This document shows positions 23,326 through 33,384 of a stretch of DNA of 64,000 nt, piece after piece. The position numbers and the translations under genes are program-made. Source of the DNA: Myotis daubentonii (taxonomy: Eukaryota > Chordata > Mammalia > Chiroptera > Vespertilionidae); the NCBI RefSeq assembly GCF_963259705.1, contig NC_081842.1, forward strand, positions 42,662,803-42,726,802. The letters run 5' to 3'. Positions within the stretch are counted from its first letter, which is position 1, and every line of letters starts with the position of its first letter. A model generated the notes under the pieces. That model saw only the letters and a list, made by a program, of their open reading frames with translations. It did no database searches and was not told where the DNA came from.

Positions 23326-23755
23326 GTTTTTATATGAAACTGTGGACAGAAAAAAAAGGTGTTCTATGGAAAGTAACCTCACAGGGTGATCTGATCATGA
23401 ATTCCTAGCTGGGCAGGTCATGGTGGGTAGTCATGGCCCAGGCATGTAACTTCTGTAGTGAAAGGTTTTAAGCCCCCAGGTGTGCATCTAGGTTAACACC
23501 CCTTTGAAATATCAGAAGTAACATCCCTCGAAGGAGGTATTAACCCTCAAGAGCGCACATAATCTTGTTCACAACCCTGTAATCCAATCCCCACTTTGCT
23601 TTCTCCCACCTTCCTTGCACCCTCTTTTAAATTTCAAATGTATAAAAGAAACTGCAAAACTGTTATTCTGAGGAGCATTTGAGATCTTGCTCCCCAGCAT
23701 ATGTCATCAGTTTGGCTCAAATAAACTCATTAAAAATTTTCTACAGGTTTGCCCT

Positions 23756-23940
23756 GACCCGTGTGGCTCATTTGATTGAGTGTAGTCCCATACACTGCTT
23801 CTATTCCTGGTTGAGGTGCCCCAGTTGCTGTTTCTCTTTCACATGGCAGGGCAGCCGATTGATAGTTCTCTTTCACATTGATGTTTCTCTCCCTCTCCCT
23901 TTCTCTCTCTTTAAAAAATCAATTTAAAAAAGTAAAATAA
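23756..23940 (+). mobile_element. Ves-like SINE
   Basis: The head is GCCCTGACCCGTGTGGCTC and the tail TTTAAAAAATCAATTT. It is inserted in the LTR at ATTTTCTACAGGTTT, which recurs diverged after the second SINE. Confidence 0.8.
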
Positions 23941-23944
23941 AATC

Positions 23945-24148
23945 CTCACCAGGCCAGCATGGCTCAGTGGTTGAGAATCGACCTATGGACTAGGAAGTCA
24001 TGTGTTTGATTCCTGGTCAGGGCACCTGCCCAGGTTGTGGGGTGTGCAGGAGGCAGCTGATCAATGATTCTCTCTTATCATTAATCTTTCTCTCTTTCCC
24101 TCTCCCTTCCTCTCTGAAATCAATAAAAAAAATATATTTTTTTAAAAA
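23945..24148 (+). mobile_element. Ves-like SINE
   Basis: The head AGGCCAGCATGGCTCAGTGG sits directly behind the tail of the SINE before it. It ends in AATCAATAAAAAAAATATA. Confidence 0.82.
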
Positions 24149-24439
24149 TTCTCTATAGGTTTGAATGTTTCTTATATCAACAAAACAAACAGAGAACTCA
24201 ACCAGTTCCAGCCATGGGAAGTTTCCTTTCAGGGAAAATATCTTTTTTTTTTAAATGAGTGGAAACATGTCTTGCATCATCTCCCCCATTCCCAAAGTCT
24301 GTGTTCCTTGGTGACTGTACAATCCACAGGAGGAGAAGCATAATACATGGCTTCTTTGTGGTTAAGGTAGGGTCCAATAAGATCTACCAGGGTGGAATAT
24401 TGAAACATGGGGTTTGGGGTACAGACTTTTCTTCTCATG

Positions 24440-25180
24440 GGTTCTTGTCCTCACAAAGTTTAAAGAATAAACTCACACACCAAAAGGCTTCTTTAATAAA
24501 AAATGTAGAAGTTTATTGGAAGTAGATACAAACTCCATCTGGGCAGGGGTGTCCCCAAAGGGGACCCCAGGGAAAGGGGCCTCCCAATGGGAAAAGCGTT
24601 CTCTCTCTCTTTCTCTAATGGGAAAATTTAAAAATCCTGCCTCATGTCCCTTTGTCTCCAGTTTATGTATGCTGCAGTTCTTTGTTTGAACCTGACCCTT
24701 TCTTATTGGTCCCTTTCCTTAATTTGGGACCCCCATGTTTTCCTCATTGGTCATTCTCCAACATAGAATTAGTTTTCAAAGCTCAGAGCCCACGTGGTGC
24801 CCTCCTCTTTCTCCCCACCTTATTCTGCTGGTTGGAGTTGGCCTTTGAGCTCCCAGCTGCTCAGGCCAGAGATACCCCTATCCTTGGCTTACGGCTGTTT
24901 TAATTGCTCAGGCCAGAGATACCCGTCTGTCTTTGGTTTATAGCCGTTTCAATTGCTTAGGCCAGAAATGTTTCCATTTGCCTGGACCCTCTCTTCCTGT
25001 GGCATTTCTCTATCCTCTGTATAAAATAAGCACCCTTGTGTCTTCAAGCCTCCATCTATGCATTCCTCCCAATGGGCCCTTCTTATTCCCTAAACCTTGC
25101 TAATGAAGCTAGCTAGCTAACCCTTTCAATATGGTTTTTCCCAAAATCCAAATAGGCCTAACAAACGTTTGGTTTCTTGT
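24440..25180 (-). mobile_element. Possible LTR, antisense, with internal 48-bp repeats
   Basis: The minus-strand CAATAAAC near 24510-24517 could be an LTR poly(A) signal. Three diverged copies of a 48-bp unit beginning GCT(C/T)AGGCCAGA start at 24858, 24906 and 24955. The stretch 24183-24440 before it is unassigned. The family is not recognised. Confidence 0.3.
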
Positions 25181-25987
25181 TTGGACCTGGCTGGGGACAA
25201 TCATTTATTTTTAACTATCCAAATGTAATTCCCAGGCACTAATTTAAGTTTGCTTGAGGCTGTAAATAAGTGAGACTCTCATTTTACAGGTCTAATTAGT
25301 ATCGGCATCCTGGTAGGGGAACCTCATTACCTTAAGGGCTCCAGGAGTCAGGTTCCTGCTAATCTTAGGAAGAATGGTTGGTCTTCCTAACCTGGGGCCT
25401 GGAAATCTCTGGTCAGTTGAGCAACAGTTTTCCGTCTGAGCCAGCTTCCCCTTCCCACTCAGGCCAAGCTTTGCATCCACCACCCTTCTCAGGCTTTCCT
25501 TCCCGTTTCTCTGATGCAAGAAGCTATTTGCCAGCAATCGCCAGTGTGAGGCTCCCCCAAACTACTGGCTCCTTTTCCTAGGTCAGTGTCAACACTCCTG
25601 GAACCTCCCCCAACCACCCCCTGTCCCCACTCTTACCCCAACCCACCCCCCACCCTATTCCACTCCCCACCTCCTCCACCTCCAGTGACTGTACTGTGAA
25701 TAATGCCTGAGGAGGCCTGGCTAAGGAGGGGCCTGAAATCCAACCTCCAGCCACTTGCCCAGCTGTGTGCCCCAGCACAGGTCTTTCTGCTTGAAGGATA
25801 GGGTGGCTATTTCTCATGTGCCATTTGACTGAGCAGGGACTTCCTCCCAGTTCATTACCAAGTCTCTCTGTATTTTATCCCCAGTTGCTGAATCTATCCA
25901 CTTCCCTCCATCTCCACTGTCCAGTGGGAGCCATTCTCCTATTTCACCTGGGCAATTGAAATTGCTTTCCAACTGTCTGAATGCCTT

Positions 25988-26384
25988 TTTCTTTCTTTTA
26001 ATTGATTTTAAAGAGAGAGAGAGGAAGGGAGAGAAACATTGATTTGTTGTTCTACTTATTTATGCATTCATTGGTTGATTCTTTTTTTTTAATTAAAATC
26101 TTTTTTTAATATATTTTGATTTTTTACAGAGAGAAAGAGAGAGGGATAGAGTTAGAAACATCGATGAGAAAGAAACATCGATCAGCTGCTTCCTGCACAC
26201 CCCCTACTGGGTATGTGCCCACAACCAAGGTACATGCCCTTGACCAGAATCGAACCTGGGACCTTGCAGTCTGTAAGCCAATGCTCTATCCATTGAGCCA
26301 AACCAGTTAGGGCAATTGGTTGATTCTTGTATGTGCCCTGAGGTAGCAGGAGGATGCTCCAACCAACTGAGCTATCTGGCAGGG
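25988..26384 (-). mobile_element. Older bat SINE, host of a nested SINE
   Basis: The outer copy has TTGTTCTACTTATTTATGCATTC and the 'CCAACTGAGCTATC' head. It is interrupted between 26084 and 26313. Confidence 0.78.
26084..26313 (-). mobile_element. Ves-like SINE nested in older SINE
   Basis: The TSD ATTGGTTGATTCTT is SINE-derived. The younger Ves body sits inside the older subfamily, which gives relative ages. Confidence 0.86.
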
Positions 26385-26526
26385 AGTGATCTATTTAACA
26401 CTTAACACTCTTGATGACTTCCTGTTTTCTTACAATAAAGATCAAAATCTTAATGCCACTTCCTGTGTGATCTTGCCTCTAACTCAGCCCCATCCCAGCC
26501 ATTTTGCTCTTGCTTAGGTTACCTTG

Positions 26527-26892
26527 TGTTAGGGTTGTCAAAGGAGGAACACAGGAAACCAAAAGTGATAAGGAATTATAAATGTATTAGGTCATCTGGA
26601 AAGCCAGATGGGCTGAACCCCAAAACGGCACCAGCACCCAGGGACGGGAGTCAGAGATTTTAAGGGACTCTAGGTGGGGTTTTTCTGGGTGGAGAATTCT
26701 CTAGGTGGGTCCGAATCCTGGGAAGGTCCAGAGGGGAAGGGTAATGGTTTTAGCATTTAGCATTTAGCCAAGTGGAATGTGGTCTAGCAAGTGGAATGAG
26801 GTCTAAAGGAAAGGGAATGTTCCTGTGAATTGGTCTAAAGGTCAGTTCCCAGGGGAGGGGGTGTCGATTCAATGATTTGATCAGACCTAACA
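26527..26892. mobile_element. Solo LTR, 366 bp
   Basis: The terminal inverted repeat is TGTTAGGGTTG .. CCTAACA with TG..CA ends. The flanks CCTTG and CCCTG are a possible 5-bp TSD with one mismatch. The insert splits an L2 element. The orientation is not clear. Confidence 0.55.
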
Positions 26893-27010
26893 CCCTGGAC
26901 TTCTCTTACTTTGTCTTAGGCTTTATCATGACCCACAGCTCCTACTGCTTCAGGTTTCATTTCATATTTTTTTCAGGGAGGACTTTTCTACTTCCACTTT
27001 GCAGCACCCT

Positions 27011-27532
27011 GTCCTTTTCCTTAGTAGAGCTTATCTGTTATTGAAATGGACACATTGCATGCACATGTATAAAGATCTGTAGCTATGTTATTTCTCTTTA
27101 AATACGCAAGCTTTCTCATGGGCTCTAATTCCTACTGGGGACTGGGCTCAACTTAAACTTGCCTATTAAAGTTATCTGGTCTTAAACAGTCTCATTTGGG
27201 GTAAATATTTAGTCAATTCAAAGATGCAGTCCTGCCAGAACGTTCCCCTCCCCCTCTTGACTTCCCACTATGGCTTGTGGGATCACAGGGAAGCTTCAAG
27301 AAAGTGACAGGAGCTGGAAGCTGTAGCCTGGGTCCTCACTGGCCTCTGCTCCCTAGTCACTCCTGGTCACCATGGCCCTGCTGGCATCAGCTGCTGAGCT
27401 TGTTGACCTAAACCCCAGTCAATTACTGGCCCTCTTATTCGTTCACTCATCAACTACTTTTTGAGTTCATACTATGCACCGGGCTTGCTATTGGAGATCA
27501 AAGTAAATTTGTTAAGACATGTTTATTAAACC
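27011..27532. other. Unassigned intergenic DNA
   Basis: No coding or repeat pattern is recognised between the L2 remnant and the Helitron. Confidence 0.5.
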
Positions 27533-28236
27533 CTAGAGCCCGGTGCACGAAATTCGTGCAGGGGGGGGGGGGAGGGTGTCCCTCAGCTCAGCCTGCACCC
27601 TCTCCAACCCAGGACTGCTGGCTCCCAACTGCTCGCCTGCCTGCCTGATTGCCCCTAAACGCTTCTGCCTGCCAGCCTGACCACCCCCTAACCACTCCCC
27701 TGTCAGGCTGATCAATGCCTAACTGCTCCCCTGCAGGCCCGATTGCCCCCAACTGCCCTCCCCTGCTGGCCTGGTTGCCTCCAACTGCCCTCCCCTGCAG
27801 GCCTGGATCCCCTCCAATTGCCCTCCCCTGCTGGCCTGGTCGCCCCTAACTGCCCTCCCCTGAAGGCCTGGTTGCCCCCAACTGCCCTCCCCTGCTGGCC
27901 TGATCGCCCCCAACTGCCCTCCCCTGCCAGCCTGGTCCCCCCCAACTGCCCTCCCCTGCTGGCCTGATTGCCCCCAACTGCCCTCCCCTGCAGGCCTGGG
28001 TCCCCTCCAATTGCCCTCCCTGCAGGCCTGGTTGCCCCTAACTGCTTTCCCCTGCTGGCCTGGTCCCCCCCAACTGCCCTCCCCTGCTGGCCTGATTGCC
28101 CCTAACTGCCCTCCCCTGCTGGCTGGTCGCCCCCAACTGTCCTCCCTGCCAGTCATCTTTGACCACATGGGGGCGGCCATCTTGTGTGTTGGAGTGATGG
28201 TCAATTTGCATATTACCTCTTTATTATATAGGAGGA
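27533..28236 (-). mobile_element. HeliBat-type Helitron with internal minisatellite
   Basis: On this strand it starts CTAGAGCCCGGTGCACGAA and ends TTTATTATATAGGAGGA|T, the reversed Helitron termini. The base before CTAG is C rather than the usual A. The middle is a GC-rich minisatellite (see 27690-28150). The 189-codon minus-strand frame is a by-product of the repeat. Confidence 0.82.
27690..28150. repeat. Minisatellite, about 32-bp unit, roughly 14 copies
   Basis: The unit is AACTGCCCTCCCCTGC followed by (T/A)GGCCTGGTTGCCCCC with small variants. Edge copies are more diverged than central ones, as in unequal-crossover arrays. It lies wholly within the Helitron. Confidence 0.92.
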
Positions 28237-28330
28237 TTAAATACATCCAAAAAGTTGACAACATATGTAAAATATAAATCAATTGCAAAGTGAACCCTCT
28301 CTAAGCCTACCACCCATCTCCAGTGGTAAA

Positions 28331-28509
28331 TCCTATATAATAAAAGCCTAATATGCAAATTGTCCCCTAGACCAGGAGTTGGACCAGGGGGTGGGGCAGC
28401 TGGCCAACCACCTGCAGTGCCTCCTCCCTCCCCTGCCAGCCACTCGATCTGCCCCCGGGCAGGCTGGCAGGACCCCACCCATGCATGAATTCGTGCAGCA
28501 GGCCTCTAG
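28331..28509 (+). mobile_element. HeliBat-type Helitron, 179 bp
   Basis: It starts A|TCCTATATAATAAAAGCC and ends GCAGGCCTCTAG|T with both A/T target bases intact (28330, 28510). It is the cleanest Helitron in the window. Confidence 0.88.
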
Positions 28510-28669
28510 TCTTTACATAATGAGAACAGATGAAAGGGGGACAGGACAGAAACAGATCCCTGGAGACCAGTTGTGAGGCTAGAGGAGCCTTGAGCAGAGA
28601 GATGAAGGGGTTTGGGCAGGGTGGTACAGGGCAAGAGAAGGGTAGGGTCGGCTCAAGAGATATTTAAGA

Positions 28670-28900
28670 GGAAACCTGGATTTGCTGGATTGTCACTAGC
28701 TAGTTGTGCCACCTAGACTTTCCAAGCCTCCGTTTCTGCATCTGTAAAGTAGGCTGGTAATAACTACAGTGATTTGTATTCCTAGCACAAAGCTTGGTAC
28801 AAGAGGACACACAAAGACCACAGCCACTGTTGTCAACACTGCACTAGGTAAACTTCATAAATGCTGGCAGAATGAATATTCTGTCCAACTTGGAGCTGGA
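28670..28900 (+). repeat. MIR SINE remnant
   Basis: The MIR core reads ACTAGCTAGTTGTGCCACC .. CCTCCGTTTCTGCATCTGTA with AAGTAGGCTGGTAATAA. It ends just upstream of the YEATS2 CpG island. Confidence 0.7.
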
Positions 28901-28982
28901 ACCTTCCATTTCCTTCTAGAAAGGGAAACGATAACTGATGGTAAGTCTGCCTTTACTAAAGCCCCTACTTCCAGGAAAAGTG

Positions 28983-29325
28983 GCAGCGCGGGCCTGGGTC
29001 TGAGTCCGGGCCAGCCCCGCCCCCTCCAGGCCCCGCCCCATTCCAGCGAGCCCCGCCCCCAGACCCCGCCCCCATTCCAGCGAGCCCCGCCTCCAGGCCG
29101 CGCGCGGCGCCGCTGCCGCCTCCGCGCGCGCCCCGCCCCTGCTGGTGACGTGCGGGCCGAGCTTACCGGGCGGGCTCCACCAAGCCTTGTGCTTCCGCGG
29201 GCTCCGGGGTCGCCGGGGCTTCGTGGCGCGGGGGTCTGTGCGGGGTTCCGCCTGCTCCCTCACCTTCCCCGTGCGGTCCCGTGGCTTCCCGCTTGGCCTG
29301 CGTTCCGCCGGAGACCAGGGAAAGG
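28983..29325 (+). promoter_or_regulatory. YEATS2: YEATS2 CpG-island promoter
   Basis: This is an abrupt switch to GC- and CpG-rich sequence that continues to about 29930. GC boxes (CCCCGCCCC) occur five or more times at 29015-29140. A 19-bp unit, CATTCCAGCGAGCCCCGCC, is repeated at 29039-29057 and 29073-29091, and each copy holds CATTCCA, the core bound by TEAD factors. TGACGTG (29146-29152) is a CREB/ATF-like half site. No TATA box is seen. These features fit a TATA-less housekeeping promoter with dispersed starts. Position and strand agree with YEATS2 exon 1. Factor binding is inference from motifs only. Confidence 0.75.
29170..29325 (+). other. YEATS2: YEATS2 exon 1, untranslated (start approximate)
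   Basis: A strong donor, GGGAAAGG|GTGAGTG, at 29325/29326 is the best splice site in the CpG island. It would join to the acceptor at 54157-54158. The 5' limit is a guess because no start-site motif is decisive. An alternative donor (GAGG|GTGAGC near 29681) also exists. Confidence 0.5.
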
Positions 29326-29511
29326 GTGAGTGTTGGCGGGAGCAGGATGGGACCGGCGGGGAGCGCGCTCCGCTCTCGGGGCCTTGTCTGGGCGGGGGCG
29401 GCGCGGGCACGTGCGCGCCCCTCCCCCACCCCGCCGCCCCCGGTGCCGAGGGGGGGAGGCCGCGGGTGAGCGTGGAAAGGAGAGGACCTGGAGGAGGAGC
29501 CTGGATCCAGG

Positions 29512-29512
<1 letters not shown>

Positions 29513-29555
<43 letters not shown>
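29513..29555 (+). repeat. (GT)n microsatellite, about 21 units
   Basis: Pure alternating GT lies about 190 bp past the predicted exon 1 donor, within the CpG island. Frames that read it as a run of VCVCVC residues are artefacts. Confidence 0.95.
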
Positions 29556-29557
<2 letters not shown>

Positions 29558-30205
29558 GGGGAGTCCCCGAGCGGGAACCCGGAATTTGGGTCTGTGTGGG
29601 GGAGGTTCCTTTCCCAGGGGCCCAGCGCTCGCCGAGGGGATGGGGGCCCCGGGAGCCCCCGGAGCCGGAGCTCTCGGGAGGGTGAGCTCGGAGGCCTGTG
29701 GTGGTTGGAGACCCGGTTTGGCCCCAGCGTTAGCAAATTGTGGCTTTCCCAGCGGGAGTCCTGGAGTCTCCCTCCAACCTGTCGCCTCTCCCCCCGCCCC
29801 CCTCCGCGAAGGATGCGTGGGGTTTGGAAAGGCTGGGGCATTCCAGGAATGCGCCCCGGTTCCGGCGGAGGGGGTGCGGGGCCGCGCGGGCCGCAGGGGG
29901 CTCGGGAGAGGGAGTGCTTGGAAGGAGGGCTGCTGCGGTGGGCTGTGGCCAGATTGCAGAAGACAATGAAGTTGATATCATCACATGTTTCCCCTGTTAT
30001 GAATGTAATTCTGTTAAAAAATAGAAAGCAGAGGAGTAAAGTATCACCAATAAATCTTAGAAGTTTGATCGATGTTTGCTACTATTTTCATCTACGCTTA
30101 TAACCGAGATTACCTACAATTTTCCATTCCGTTTTCTAGTTATCATGCAAAATGCGATGTAAGTAGTAGTACTCAGGAACATAATTTCCTCTTTTTTTTA
30201 CATGT

Positions 30206-30262
30206 TTTTTTTCCTTATTGATTAAGGTATTACATATGTGTCCTTATCCCCCCAATTTCCTC
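30206..30262 (-). mobile_element. Tiny L1 3'-end stub
   Basis: TATTGATTAAGGTATTACATATGTGTCC is the reverse of the L1 3' terminus also present at 35836. Only about 55 bp remain. Confidence 0.55.
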
Positions 30263-30429
30263 TTTCTTAATAAGCAAGTAGCAAGTATTCATCACAGAAA
30301 ATTTTAAGAATACAAGCAAAGCGAGAGAAAGTACCCATAGTTTCCCGGTCTACAGAGATTATCATCGCGTGTGTAATTTTTGGCTGTGTATTTTCTTTTC
30401 AAAGATAGGAGCAAATGATGCCCTGATTA

Positions 30430-30965
30430 GGAATTCAGTTTTTATGGGACTCTTTTGAAGGTTTTAAGTAGGATCACAATTCGGCTGCTGTGTGGAGACC
30501 AGTTAGGACAGTGGTCGGCAAACTCAGTCAACAGAGCCAAATATCAACAGTACAACGATTGAAATTTCTTTTGAGAGCCAAATTTTTTAAACTTAAACTA
30601 TATAGGTAGGTACATTGTTATTAACTTAATTAGGGTACTCCTAAGCTGGCCTTTGCTAAAAACATCCTCAATCTGATTGAGGTACGTTCGCTGAGGTCAA
30701 CCCCTTCCAACTCTCCCATCCACACTCGTCTTGTTTCATCTATCTCCTTTCCGAAAACCGACTTCTGCACATGGGCCACGAAGTTTCAGTCGCGCTGTAC
30801 GTGCACGCCTGCACGTGGTATTTTGTGGAAGAGCCTCGCTCAAGGGGCCAAAGAGCCGCATGTGGCTTGCGAGCCGCGGTTTGCCGACCACTTGAGTTAG
30901 GATGCTGTTTGCAGTACCTTGAACTAGGTCCATGACAGTGGAAATAGAGAAGGGTAGAAAGATTA
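30430..30965 (-). repeat. L2 LINE fragment split by a hAT element
   Basis: TTGAAGGTTTTAAGTAGGATCACA .. GCTGCTGTGTGGAGACC resumes at 30903 as TGCTGTTTGCAGTACC. This is the reverse complement of the L2 3' region. Confidence 0.55.
30509..30894. mobile_element. Non-autonomous hAT transposon, 386 bp
   Basis: The ends are CAGTGGTCGGCAAACTC and GCGGTTTGCCGACCACTTG. The 8-bp TSD AGTTAGGA is perfect (30501-30508 and 30895-30902). Internal AGAGCCAAAT and AAGAGCCGCATGTGG match a vesper-bat type non-autonomous hAT. It is a different family from those at 7303 and 35299. Confidence 0.88.
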
Positions 30966-30978
30966 AAAAGATATCTTG

Positions 30979-31150
30979 GAGCCCTGGCCTGTGTGGCTCA
31001 GTTGGTTGAGTACCGAAGGGTTGCTGGTTCAATTCCCAATGGGGGCACATGCCTGGGTTTTGGGTGATCTCTGGGAGTAGTGGAGGGGGGCTTTGATGTG
31101 GGGGTTACTGATTGATGTTTCTCTCTCTCTAAAATAAATTAAAAACATTA
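30979..31150 (+). mobile_element. Ves-like SINE, partial
   Basis: The head is GAGCCCTGGCCTGTGTGGC. The middle is short and the tail is AAATAAATTAAAAACATT. Confidence 0.78.
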
Positions 31151-31162
31151 ACGTTTTTCTTT

Positions 31163-31372
31163 TCTTTTTTTAAATATATTTTATTGATTTTTTACAGAGA
31201 GGAAGGGAGAGGGATAGAGAGTTAGAAACATTGATGAGGGAGAAACATCGATCAGCTGCCTCCTGCACACTCCCCACTGGGTACATGCCCTTGACTGGAA
31301 TCGAACCCAGGACCCTTCAGTCCGCAGGCCGACACTCTATCTACTGACCCAAACCAGGGTGTCACTTTTGTC
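31163..31372 (-). mobile_element. Ves-like SINE
   Basis: This is a near-consensus body with a head that is broken at its end (CCCAAACCAGGGTGTCAC). The flanks ACGTTTTTCTTTT and ACGTTTTCCTC suggest a TSD. Confidence 0.82.
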
Positions 31373-31484
31373 TTACGTTTTCCTCTAAGAGTTTTATGTC
31401 TTACATTAAAGTCTTAGGTCCTTGCAAAGTTAATTTTTATCTATGGCGTTAGATAAGGGTCTGATTTCATTCTTAAAAAAATTT

Positions 31485-31902
31485 TTGTAATTGATTTTAA
31501 ATTAAATTTTATATTTGAATGTGTTTTTATTGACTTGAGTGAGAAACATTGATAAGACAGAAACATCTACTGGTTGCCTCCACACACACCCTGACCATGG
31601 TTCGAACCTGCAACCTGGGTATGTGCCCTGACTGGGAATTGAACTGGGGACCTTTCAGTACACAGAATGACACTCAGCCAACTAAGCCACACTGGCCAGG
31701 GCTTAATTGATTGTCAGAGAGAGAAAGAGAGAGAGACAATGAGAGAGAGAGACAGACAGAGAAGCAGAGAAACGTCAATTTGTTACTCGACTTAGTTATG
31801 CATCATTCATTGGTTGATTCTTGTATGTGTCCTGGCTGAGGATCAAACCCGCAACCTTGGTGTATCAGGAAGATGCTCTAACCAACTGAGCTACTCGGCC
31901 GT
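31485..31902 (-). mobile_element. Older bat SINE, host of a nested SINE
   Basis: The tail piece is near 31485-31499 and the body 31703-31902, with GTTACTCGACTTAGTTATGC and the 'CCAACTGAGCTACTC' head. Confidence 0.7.
31500..31702 (-). mobile_element. Bat SINE nested in older SINE
   Basis: The head CAACTAAGCCACACTGGCCAGGGC is followed by the repeated TTAATTGATT target sequence. Confidence 0.72.
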
Positions 31903-31994
31903 CAGCACCATTTGTTGAAAGGACAGCTCTTTCCCCCATTGAATGGCCTTGGCATAAGTCATTTGACCATATATTCAAAGGCTTTTTGGGGAGA

Positions 31995-32113
31995 AGGGGG
32001 TCTTGACTTTGGATGGTGGGCACATGGTACAGTATACAGATCTTGTAACAGAAAACCCACACCTGGAACCTGTATAATCATGTTGACCAATGTCACCCCA
32101 ATAAATTTAATTT
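31995..32113 (+). repeat. L1-type 3'-end fragment
   Basis: GGTACAGTATACAGATCTTG .. ACCAATGTCACCCCAATAAA is a mammal-wide 3'-terminal sequence. A matching reversed copy lies at 61370-61490. Confidence 0.5.
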
Positions 32114-32198
32114 TTCAAAAAACGGCTTATTTCTGGTCTCTAGTCTATTCCATTGGTCTCTATATTTGTCTTTATGCCACTACCACACTCTTTTTGTT

Positions 32199-32413
32199 AT
32201 TGTTGTTAATCCTTACCCCAGGATACTTTTTTCCATTGTTTCTTAGAGAGAGTAGAAAGGAGGGCAAGATACAGAGAGAAACATCAATGTGAGAGAGACA
32301 CCCTGACCACCTGGGGTCTGGGATTGGGATCAAGCCTATAACTGAGGTATATACCTTTGGGGACCCTTCAGTCCGCAGGCCAAGGCTCTATCCACTTAGC
32401 CAACTGGCCAAGG
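32199..32413 (-). mobile_element. Ves-like SINE, 'CTTACCCCAGG' subfamily
   Basis: The body is shortened near 32315. The head reads CACTTAGCCAACTGGCCAAGGC. Confidence 0.78.
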
Positions 32414-32640
32414 CCCATATGTCTTACTCTTGGTTACTGTAGCTTTGTAGTAAGTTTTAACATCAGGAAGTGCAAGTCCTCCAGTTTTGTTCTTTTTTAT
32501 GATTGTTTGGATATTTTGGTGCCTTAAAATTCCATGTGAATTTTAGGATAGGTTTCTCTGCTTCTGCAAAAAGCATCGTTGGGATTTTGATAGGGATCGC
32601 ATTGAATCTGTAAATGGCTTTGGGTAGTATTGACATTTAT

Positions 32641-33177
32641 TTTTTATTTTAAAATTACAGTAGGTCCTCGGGTTACGTCGGAGATCGTTCCTACGGCGTG
32701 ACTTAACGTGATTTTCGCCGTAAGTCGGAACCCACCTACATCACTCACATACACAGCAGTAATGAAGTGAAACAATAAGAAAAATTTAAAAGATAACAAT
32801 TCCTGACCTTTACTTGTGGTAAATAAATAATAAAAAACATAAAGCACATATGTACATATGTTGAAATGACAGAACTTTTTTTTTTATAAATAAGTGGGAG
32901 ATAGCGATGTAACTACGAAATGACGTACATTGAATCCGATGTAACCCGAGGACTGTCTGTATATATATTTTTTATTTTTTTCAGAGAGGAAGGGAGAGGG
33001 AGAGGGAGAGAGAGAGAGAAACATCAATGATGAGAGAGAATCATGGATTGGCTGCCTCCTGCACGCCCCCTACTGGGATGGAGCCTGCAACCCAGACATG
33101 TGCCCTTGACTGGAATCGAACCGGAACCCTTCAGTTTGCAGGCCGAAGCTCTATCCACTGAGCCAAACTGGCTAGGG
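32641..33177 (-). mobile_element. Ves-like SINE whose tail holds a Tc1/mariner element
   Basis: The SINE TSD TAGTATTGACATTT is at about 32627-32640 and 33178-33191, so the A/T tail begins at 32641. The body resumes at 32960 after the transposon. The head ends GCCAAACTGGCTAGGGC. Confidence 0.85.
32658..32959. mobile_element. Tc1/mariner (Tigger-like) non-autonomous element, 302 bp
   Basis: The ends are CAGTAGGTCCTCGGGTTACG and GTAACCCGAGGACTGTCTG, with TA duplicated on each side (32656-32657, 32960-32961). The TIR arms extend as ..TACGTCGGA / TCCGATGTA... There is no open frame. It lies in the AT-rich tail of a Ves-like SINE. Confidence 0.87.
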
Positions 33178-33384
33178 CTAGTATTGACATTTTAACAATA
33201 TTAAGTCTTCTAATCTATGAACAAGGGATGTGTCTATTTATGTCTTTAATTTCTTTCACCAATATTTTGTCCTTTTCATTGTACAGTTGTTTCACCTCCT
33301 TGGTTAAGGTAATCCCTCAGTATTATTTCTGATACTATTGTAAATGAAATTGTTTTTATGGTTTCCTTTTCATAGTTCATTTTT

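Larger units (their letters stand above)
23341..24182 (+). mobile_element. ERV1-like solo LTR carrying two SINEs
   Basis: The ends are TGTGGACAG (23341) and TATCAACA (24182). The TSD AAAC lies on both sides, a 4-bp length typical of class I ERVs. A TATA-like TATAAAAG is at 23641 and AATAAA at 23719-23724. Two SINEs at 23756-24148 interrupt U5. No internal genes remain. Confidence 0.6.
25845..27010 (+). repeat. L2 LINE, broken by SINEs and a solo LTR
   Basis: L2-like pieces lie at 25845-25985, 26385-26526 and 26893-27010 (TCTATCCACTTCCCTCCATC; AATCTTAATGCCACTTCC). They follow one another in the order of the L2 3' region, so one old element was split. 25300-25845 shows no gene. Confidence 0.5.

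Noticed and set aside
27719..28288. 189-codon minus-strand open frame with repeating QQGRAVGG-like residues
   Set aside because: It is the translation of the 32-bp minisatellite inside a Helitron. The repeat unit is GC-rich and lacks stops by chance, and there is no start context or homologue that I recognise.
28769..30103. Long frames over the CpG island (up to 274 codons, both strands)
   Set aside because: GC-rich promoter sequence has few stop codons. The frames run through the (GT)n tract and the exon 1 donor, overlap on both strands, and match no protein family I know.
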